A DNA stretch of 9,323 nt from DRGT01 sp022567895 (GTDB taxonomy: Archaea; Thermoproteota; Nitrososphaeria; Nitrososphaerales; Nitrosopumilaceae): assembly GCA_022567895.1 (NCBI GenBank), contig JADFGC010000050.1:1-9323 (forward strand), read 5' to 3'. Of the stretch, positions 4,859-9,323 are shown piece by piece; the first letter of the stretch is position 1; the number at the start of each line of letters is the position of its first letter. Made by a program: the position numbers and the translations under genes. Below the pieces are notes generated by a model. That model worked only from the letters and a program-made list of their open reading frames with translations. It did no database searches and had not been told where the DNA came from.

Positions 4859-5169
4859 TAATTTTTTTCAGCTTCTATTAGAATAGATTTGATGTTTGAT
4901 TCACTTAGGGAATTTAATGAAACTGTAGAAACTCTGAATTGCAACCCACAGAGCTTTCCAAGCGCAATTGAAGAACCATTGAAATGCATTGTTGGAACTT
5001 TGACCTTTTTTGCATCTGATTGAATTTTTTCGGTAATATTATTTTGAACCGAGTCTGAAACGACAACTAATTTTGAATCTTTTAGCGAGCCCAATACTTG
5101 TTTTGAGCCTAGTGTACACTTGTTTTCCTTTATTGCTTCTTTCAGTGCTTTTTCAAGTAATTTACTCAT
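4858..5169 (-). CDS. rpl30e: 50S ribosomal protein eL30
   Basis: Ribosomal protein eL30, a large-subunit protein of the L7Ae/L30e RNA-binding fold found in archaea and eukaryotes. At 103 residues it has the usual length. Recognisable parts are GSKQVLGSLKDSKLVVVSD (21-39, the glycine/lysine loop that opens the fold) and NGSSIALGKLCG (64-75, the equivalent of the family's conserved LGxxCGK-type segment). ATG at 5169 follows GGTGA (5174-5178) by four bases. In other archaea this gene directly follows rpoA2; here it is about 3.9 kb from it, behind three secreted-protein genes, and needs its own promoter or long read-through. Its stop overlaps the start of a small ORF leading to nusA. Confidence 0.93.
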   Translation of the reverse strand: MSKLLEKALKEAIKENKCTLGSKQVLGSLKDSKLVVVSDSVQNNITEKIQSDAKKVKVPTMHFNGSSIALGKLCGLQFRVSTVSLNSLSESNIKSILIEAEKN

Positions 5170-5173
5170 TCAT

Positions 5174-5178
5174 TCACC
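5174..5178 (-). promoter_or_regulatory. Shine-Dalgarno site of rpl30e
   Basis: GGTGA on the minus strand, complementary to the 16S rRNA 3' end (UCACC), lies four bases before the ATG. The message thus has a leader, so the promoter should lie farther upstream. TAATAAAG at about 5206-5213 is a weak candidate TATA box. Confidence 0.5.
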
Positions 5179-5252
5179 ATGTATAGTCGAATCTCATATG
5201 AGGCCTTTATTAGCTTTATTGATTTGCTATTCACAAAATAAACTTCATTTCA

Positions 5253-6725
5253 TTATTGGAAACCAAAAATACTTCCAATAGAAGAGAAAACAATTCCAAT
5301 TTGTTCAAAGAAATTAGGTTCTTCTGAATCTTTTTTTGGTTTAACTTCTTCAAATTTTTCAATCTTTTCACTTTTGGTGTTTTGTATTAGAGGTTCAAAG
5401 ATTGGTTTTTGGTTTTCATCTAAGGGGACAAATCTTGATTCTGATAGAGCAAGATTCTTGGTTAAAATTTTATTATCAGGATCTAAATTTTTAGCAGCAT
5501 TATAGATCCCAATTGCTTCATTAAATTTCCATAATTGTGATAACGCGTTTCCTTTGTTGTTTAACGCTGAAACGAATGACGAATTAATTTCTAGTGCATG
5601 GTCATAATATAGGATAGCTTCTTCAAAATATCCAAGTTTTGCCAATGCAGCTCCCTTGTTTGTTAAGCTTTGAACATTATTTGGATCATCTACAAGTTCT
5701 TGATCAAAAAAGGTAATTGCTTCAGAATACTTACACAATCTAATCATGGCAGGTCCCATTCCATCATAATATGATATAGTATCAATGTAGTCATTCTTGT
5801 CACAATTCAAAGTAATTTGATTAAGTAAAATTCCAAGTTCAATATCTTCAACTGACAAATTTTTTGCTTTAACGGATTTTTTTTCTTGTTTAGGTTTTGG
5901 TAATTTATTTTCAGTTATTGGGACATCTTTTGTTTCTGGAATTGTTTCTTTTACAATAATAGTTGGTGCTTGTTCAGTCTCTTCTTCGATGATTTCAGTT
6001 TGTTCTGCTTCTTCAATTATTTCAGTTGGAGTTGATTCAACAAAATCAAATGAAATTTCTTTTTTAGATTCCCCATAATGTGCAAGAATTGTGTAAGTAC
6101 CATCAATTTTGAAATTTATTCCTGCTTTAGCTAGAAAACTAGCAGAAAATTCATTGTTTGAATTAATCTCTCCAAAATAAAATCCTGTGGGAACGCCAAA
6201 GGGGTCATGAATTCCAATTAATACAGTTGTTTCATCAATTGAATTTACGGTTCCAGATATTGTAATCGTATCATTATCAGTATATGCTGACTTGTCTGTT
6301 TCTAAGCCAGTCAATTCTGGAATAATTTCTTCATAGTCTACAAAAATTATCTCATTGTAATAATCATCAGACTTTATCACAAAGGTAATCTCTTTATCCA
6401 ATTTTCCATAGTCGATTTTTACTGTATAGGTTCCTGGCTCATCATAAAATGGATAATCAAGTGAAACCATTTTTGAAAATGAGTTATCTTCTTCAATTTC
6501 TACATTGTTTGCAGACAGAATAGAACCATCAGGATCAAATATTCTAAGTGCCAAAATTGGCATTTTTTTCTCTTCGACTTGTCCGGTAATGAATAATGAT
6601 TCTCCAGTTTCATAGAATTCTTTGTCAGGACTAGCTATGATTCCACCAGAATTATCTCCAAAAGCTAGAGGAAGTGAAATGCTTAGAATCAAAATTAGTG
6701 GAATAAATCCAGTTTTTGTGCCCAT
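5253..6725 (-). CDS. Secreted protein with two Ig-like domains and TPR repeats
   Basis: A 490-residue exported protein of unknown role. Residues 1-23 form a signal peptide (MGTKTGFIPLILILSISLPL, then AFG). Two related beta-sandwich domains follow. The first (about 30-118) starts ASPDKEFYETGESLFITGQV, and the second (about 139-229) starts GLETDKSAYTDNDTITISGTV. Each ends in a 'GTYTVxxxYG' strand pair. A Glu/Pro/Lys-rich linker spans 230-290. The TPR part has one degenerate repeat (317-350) and two good ones (351-384 and 385-418, with NKGAALAKLGYFEEAILYYD and NKGNALSQLWKFNEAIGIYN). A charged stretch leads to a hydrophobic end (NFFEQIGIVFSSIGSIFGFQ) that might touch a membrane or partner. The ATG at 6725 lies 28 bp after a TATA box, pointing to a leaderless mRNA. 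It is probably surface- or pseudoperiplasm-located, with TPRs for protein contacts. Confidence 0.85.
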   Translation of the reverse strand: MGTKTGFIPLILILSISLPLAFGDNSGGIIASPDKEFYETGESLFITGQVEEKKMPILALRIFDPDGSILSANNVEIEEDNSFSKMVSLDYPFYDEPGTYTVKIDYGKLDKEITFVIKSDDYYNEIIFVDYEEIIPELTGLETDKSAYTDNDTITISGTVNSIDETTVLIGIHDPFGVPTGFYFGEINSNNEFSASFLAKAGINFKIDGTYTILAHYGESKKEISFDFVESTPTEIIEEAEQTEIIEEETEQAPTIIVKETIPETKDVPITENKLPKPKQEKKSVKAKNLSVEDIELGILLNQITLNCDKNDYIDTISYYDGMGPAMIRLCKYSEAITFFDQELVDDPNNVQSLTNKGAALAKLGYFEEAILYYDHALEINSSFVSALNNKGNALSQLWKFNEAIGIYNAAKNLDPDNKILTKNLALSESRFVPLDENQKPIFEPLIQNTKSEKIEKFEEVKPKKDSEEPNFFEQIGIVFSSIGSIFGFQ

Positions 6726-6748
6726 AAAATGAAATGATTGAATTTTTG

Positions 6749-6757
6749 TATTTAATA
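6749..6757 (-). promoter_or_regulatory. TATA box of the Ig-like/TPR protein gene
   Basis: On the minus strand TATTAAATA is centred 28 bp before the ATG at 6725. No Shine-Dalgarno site lies near the ATG, so a leaderless transcript is likely. Confidence 0.5.
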
Positions 6758-6779
6758 ATCACGTAGAAATCATACTTTT

Positions 6780-6785
6780 AAAAAA
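6780..6785 (-). terminator. T-tract after the duplicated-domain gene
   Basis: Six T in a row on the minus strand, five bases after the TAG at 6791, with no stem needed. Together with the TATA box that follows for the next gene, this suggests that the two secreted-protein genes are transcribed separately. Confidence 0.4.
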
Positions 6786-6790
6786 TAGAT

Positions 6791-7813
6791 CTATTGTCCT
6801 GCAACAACAGAATAGCTCACAGTGAATTGATCTTCATTAAGTGTGTGAACTGCAAGTGCATTTCCTGCAAAAACCCATGTTCCCATGGCATCATCATTAT
6901 CTACAAATGTCAACGCAAACTTTGTTTCGCCATCCGGAGTCCAAATTGCTTGTCCTTTTTCATCACCTTGTTCTAGTGGGCCATGAAGTGTTATTAGTTG
7001 AATTGATTCAGATGCAGAATATGTTAACACTCCGTGGTATGTATTATCACTTGGAGGTAAGATGATCACAATTTGGTGAGTTTCATGACCAAGTCCAGGG
7101 TCTTGCATCGATTCAATTGTACCACTCAAAACTGTATCAGTTGTTTCTTTTTCCATATAGCTTACAGAGTAGCTTACTGTAAATTGGTCTGAATAAAGGG
7201 TATGTACTGCAAGTGCATTGCCAGTAAAGACCCAACTTCCCATAGATGTTTGTGGATCAACAAAGGTCATTGCAAACTTTGTTTTGCCATCCGGAGTCCA
7301 AATTGCTTGTCCTTGTACATCACCTTGTTCTAGTGGGCCATGAAGTGCTATAAGCTGAATTGGTTCAGATGCATCATAGGATAGAATTCCTTTGTAAACA
7401 TTTGATGTTGGTGGTAAAATGATTGCTAATTGATGAGTTTCATGACCAACTCCTGGGTCTTGTGAAGATGTTATTGTTCCAGAAGAAGTTTGCCAACTAG
7501 ATGCTTTTTCCATTGTTTGTTTTGTTTGTGTTTGTGTTTTTGGAGTAGGGGTTGTCTTGGGTTCAGATTTTGGTTGAGTTTTAGGTTCTTGTTTTGGTGC
7601 AGGTTTAACTTCTTTTTTTGGTTCTGGAATTTCTTCTATTTCAGAACATAGCTGGATACCACATACTGGAGAGCCTGCAGAACCTGTTTTTCTTATCTTA
7701 GTTCCTTGACTCTTAATTGCTTCAGCATCTTCAATTACATCAACTGAAGCAGCTATTCCTGCGGTAAGTAGAATTGTTATCATAAATAGAATCGATGGGA
7801 TTGTTCTTGTCAT
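6791..7813 (-). CDS. Secreted protein with tandemly duplicated ~108-residue domain
   Basis: A 340-residue exported protein of unknown function. The signal peptide is residues 1-22 or so (RTIPSILFMITILLTAGIAA). It is followed by a short cysteine pair, GSPVCGIQLCSE (47-58), a motif I associate with secreted thaumarchaeal proteins. Then comes a Pro/Lys/Gln/Thr linker (62-105), likely extended. Two copies of one domain follow, at 111-218 and 230-337. Shared blocks are DPGxGHETHQ, IILPP, LHGPLEQGD, GQAIWTPDG, TKFAxTFVD, WVFxGNALAVHTL and DQFTVSYSV. The conserved histidines (GHETH, LHG, VHT) in both copies could bind a metal. The linker has low complexity, but the domains look folded and mostly beta. 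The ATG at 7813 is 28 bp after a TATA box. I know no named family for the domain. Confidence 0.85.
   Translation of the reverse strand: MTRTIPSILFMITILLTAGIAASVDVIEDAEAIKSQGTKIRKTGSAGSPVCGIQLCSEIEEIPEPKKEVKPAPKQEPKTQPKSEPKTTPTPKTQTQTKQTMEKASSWQTSSGTITSSQDPGVGHETHQLAIILPPTSNVYKGILSYDASEPIQLIALHGPLEQGDVQGQAIWTPDGKTKFAMTFVDPQTSMGSWVFTGNALAVHTLYSDQFTVSYSVSYMEKETTDTVLSGTIESMQDPGLGHETHQIVIILPPSDNTYHGVLTYSASESIQLITLHGPLEQGDEKGQAIWTPDGETKFALTFVDNDDAMGTWVFAGNALAVHTLNEDQFTVSYSVVAGQ
6803..7126 (-). repeat. Tandem domain repeat, second copy
   Basis: Encodes residues 230-337 of the duplicated-domain protein. The offset to the other copy is exactly 357 bp (119 codons). DNA identity is high in places: 6961-6990 is identical over 30 bases to 7318-7347, and a run of about 27 bases from 6931 matches one near 7288. 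Confidence 0.85.
7160..7483 (-). repeat. Tandem domain repeat, first copy
   Basis: Encodes residues 111-218 of the same protein. Differences from the second copy are clustered in the loop after IILPP and in the stretch before the tryptophan of SWVF/TWVF, while the GPLEQGD-IWTPDG part is nearly invariant even at third codon positions. Confidence 0.85.
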
Positions 7814-7836
7814 CTTTCATCAAAAAAGTGGATTCT

Positions 7837-7846
7837 CTATAAAAAT
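7837..7846 (-). promoter_or_regulatory. TATA box of the duplicated-domain gene
   Basis: ATTTTTATAG on the minus strand is centred about 28 bp before the ATG at 7813. This fits a leaderless transcript and a promoter separate from that of rpoA2. Confidence 0.5.
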
Positions 7847-7880
7847 GCTCATCTAATATTTCGCGTGTAAAATTTGAATT

Positions 7881-9125
7881 TCATTCGACTAGAAAGATTT
7901 GAGAAATTGAAGGAGAGATTGGAATGGGTTTTTGCAATGATTTCCAAACAAAGGTTTCAACTTTGTATTCTCCAGCTTCTGTTGGGAACCACGATTGTGA
8001 TAATTCAAGATTTTGATTTGCATCAAACGTTCCCTGAATCCAAGATAGTGATACTACTGTTCCTTCTTCATTTGTAATTTGCATTAGATAAACAAAATTT
8101 TGGCCAAAGTCTTGAGTATTCACAATTTCTGAAACAATTTGAAGTTGATTGTTTACACGAAGTTTGTCTAGAACTTTTCCAATGCTGTCAGTAACTATGG
8201 GTTTTTCAATGACAGTTCTTTTCATAGCAGGAATATTTGATTCAAATGAAGATTCAGCAATGATGTCTAATTCATCAGATATGCTGTATGGTTTTGGAAG
8301 AGTCCTGTCTTCGTATTTTACATACAATTTATCCCCAGGAATTGCAAATAATCGATTTCCACTAGAAGCAAAGCTTTGTGAAAATGTTATTGTTGCTTCA
8401 AAGACTCCTGAATCTTGATTAGTTTCTAAAGCATTTACAGTAATTCCCGCAATATCAGAATCAGATGCAATCTCAATTTGAATCTGATCAATTGTTTCAG
8501 GATTAAGATTCATGTCTTGATCAATAGTTCTGATTGTTGCAGTTTGATCAACAAGATATTGTGATTCTAAAAATTTGATTGTTCCAATATTCCATCTTAT
8601 TGGGGCTGAATGAGTTAGAACAACACCATCGGCAAACTCAAATGATATTGTTAATGATTTGTCCCGTTCTGTTTGTAAAAATCCGTTTGTTGGACCACTA
8701 CCTATTGTTCTAGGATTAGTATCAGGTTTTCCATCACCATCCACATCATGGGAGAATCCTGTTAGAATTACTTCGCCAACAAAAATACCACTATTAAGAT
8801 CTGTTTCAGTGAGTTTGTACGGTTTGAGAGAATATTTTCCTGTAGATATTTTTACAAAATGTTCATCATCTCCTCCAATGGAATCAATAGCCGATTTTTT
8901 TGCATTCCAGCTTGGCGCAACTATGGTTATTACGACTTTGTCTGTCCAAGTGTAAACTGGCTTATCTGTAAAAATTGGAGAATATGGATTGTCATAATCA
9001 GGAATCTGTTGAGCATAAGCCAAACTGAAAAACAAGAAAAATGGAATTGTTAGTATGATGATTTGATTTAACAGATTACTTCTTTTTTGAAACCTGCATG
9101 TAAAGATCGACTGTTCCACTTCCAA
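7881..9125 (-). CDS. Secreted multi-domain beta-sandwich surface protein
   Basis: A 414-residue exported protein, probably a cell-surface component. A hydrophobic signal segment spans 21-36 and ends AYA-QQ (38/39). Beta-rich domains follow. Domain 1 (about 52-178) holds TETDLNSGIFVGEVILTG (106-123) and a calcium-type loop DVDGDGKPDTN (127-137). Domain 2 (about 180-288) holds LETNQDSGVFEATITF (233-248). The two E-T-x-x-x-S-G-x-F strands mark them as repeats of the kind seen in thaumarchaeal S-layer-like proteins. The C-terminal domain (about 310-413) has FVYLMQITNEEGTVVSLSW and W379-F-P-T-E-A-G-E-Y, typical of secreted thaumarchaeal proteins. The start is unclear. ATG at 9125 or GTG at 9119 gives a 20-residue charged lead before the signal and overlaps rpoA2 by 50 bp. 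No ATG, GTG or TTG lies between there and the signal core; a CTG at 9074, just after the rpoA2 stop, would give a normal signal peptide. Confidence 0.84.
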   Translation of the reverse strand: MEVEQSIFTCRFQKRSNLLNQIIILTIPFFLFFSLAYAQQIPDYDNPYSPIFTDKPVYTWTDKVVITIVAPSWNAKKSAIDSIGGDDEHFVKISTGKYSLKPYKLTETDLNSGIFVGEVILTGFSHDVDGDGKPDTNPRTIGSGPTNGFLQTERDKSLTISFEFADGVVLTHSAPIRWNIGTIKFLESQYLVDQTATIRTIDQDMNLNPETIDQIQIEIASDSDIAGITVNALETNQDSGVFEATITFSQSFASSGNRLFAIPGDKLYVKYEDRTLPKPYSISDELDIIAESSFESNIPAMKRTVIEKPIVTDSIGKVLDKLRVNNQLQIVSEIVNTQDFGQNFVYLMQITNEEGTVVSLSWIQGTFDANQNLELSQSWFPTEAGEYKVETFVWKSLQKPIPISPSISQIFLVE

Positions 9126-9323
9126 TTGGAATTGTACTGCCTACAATTACGTTTTCTGTAACTCCTTTGAGTTGCTCTACTTCTCCACCAAGAGCAGCAC
9201 GAGCAATTGTTGGAACAGTGATTTCAAAGGCAGCCCTAGCTAAAACACTGGCTTTATTTCCTGCAATTCCATGTCTTCCAATTTGTTGCATGTATCCTTT
9301 AGAACACATCAAGTCAGAGACCA
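9076..9323 (-). CDS. rpoA2: RNA polymerase subunit A'' (C-terminal end)
   Basis: The last 82 or so codons of archaeal RNA polymerase subunit A'', the C-terminal half of the split largest subunit (equivalent to the end of bacterial beta'). The 5' part lies beyond the window. Diagnostic sequence is VSDLMCSKGYMQQIGRHGIA, then GNKASVLARAAFEITV and LKGVTENVIVGSTIPIGSG, matching the conserved GRHG-ISG-KASVLARAAFE and GVTENVIVGQ-P-G-G blocks of the jaw/cleft region. The frame ends MQVSKKK-TAA at 9076. The frame is open to the window edge. The following gene overlaps its last 50 bp or starts just after its stop. In most archaea rpl30e comes next. Confidence 0.95.
   Translation of the reverse strand, partial: VSDLMCSKGYMQQIGRHGIAGNKASVLARAAFEITVPTIARAALGGEVEQLKGVTENVIVGSTIPIGSGTVDLYMQVSKKK

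Noticed and set aside
7500..7640. Low-complexity stretch that resembles a DNA repeat array or CRISPR
   Set aside because: It simply encodes the Pro/Lys/Thr/Gln linker of the 340-residue protein; units are irregular and in frame, and no spacers are present.
8149..9053. Plus-strand ORFs opposite the 414-residue secreted protein
   Set aside because: They mirror an AT-rich beta-sandwich gene on the other strand; composition is unlike a coding region and no start signals are seen.
5253..9125. Surface genes as a mobile-element cargo
   Set aside because: No transposase, integrase, terminal inverted repeats or target duplications are visible, and base composition matches the neighbours.

Overview
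The window looks like a piece of an ammonia-oxidising archaeon of the Nitrososphaerota (Thaumarchaeota), most like a Nitrosopumilus-type genome. This rests on AT-rich DNA, an archaeal RNA polymerase A''/eL30/NusA/uS12/uS7 cluster, a tRNA with introns and no encoded CCA, TATA boxes about 25-29 bp upstream of many start codons, and secreted proteins with the signal peptides and 'E-T-x-x-x-S-G-x-F' beta-sandwich repeats typical of thaumarchaeal surface proteins. The species cannot be named from the sequence alone.

Left part (1-3100). The 3' end of a family 5 uracil-DNA glycosylase is followed by a 33-residue cysteine-rich mini-protein. Next comes a geranylgeranyl-reductase-family flavoprotein, probably used to saturate isoprenoid chains. 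A gene-poor stretch of about 310 bp follows, with one strong TATA box and only doubtful tiny ORFs. After it lies a second, 34-residue cysteine-rich mini-protein with its own TATA box. A YkgJ-type metal-cluster protein on the minus strand and a small conserved-looking hypothetical on the plus strand are divergently transcribed from a very short shared promoter.

Middle (3120-3260). There is a tRNA-Gln(CUG) gene interrupted by two micro-introns: 16 nt at the D-loop/D-stem junction and 15 nt in the anticodon loop. It is convergent with the ribosomal operon and only 7 bp from it.

Right part (3267-9323, all minus strand). Read in the direction of transcription, the order is rpoA2 (end only), a 414-residue secreted protein overlapping rpoA2, a 340-residue secreted protein with a tandemly duplicated domain, a 490-residue secreted Ig-like/TPR protein, rpl30e, a possible 26-codon linker ORF, nusA, rpsL and rpsG. 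In most archaea rpoA2, rpl30e, nusA, rpsL and rpsG are directly adjacent. Here three surface-protein genes are wedged between rpoA2 and rpl30e. Two of the three have their own TATA box at a leaderless distance, while rpl30e, nusA and rpsL have Shine-Dalgarno-like sites. The block therefore seems to mix two expression modes.

The most interesting items are the doubly interrupted tRNA-Gln, the surface-gene insertion into the transcription/translation operon, the small ORF that exactly bridges rpl30e and nusA, and the two cysteine-rich mini-proteins.
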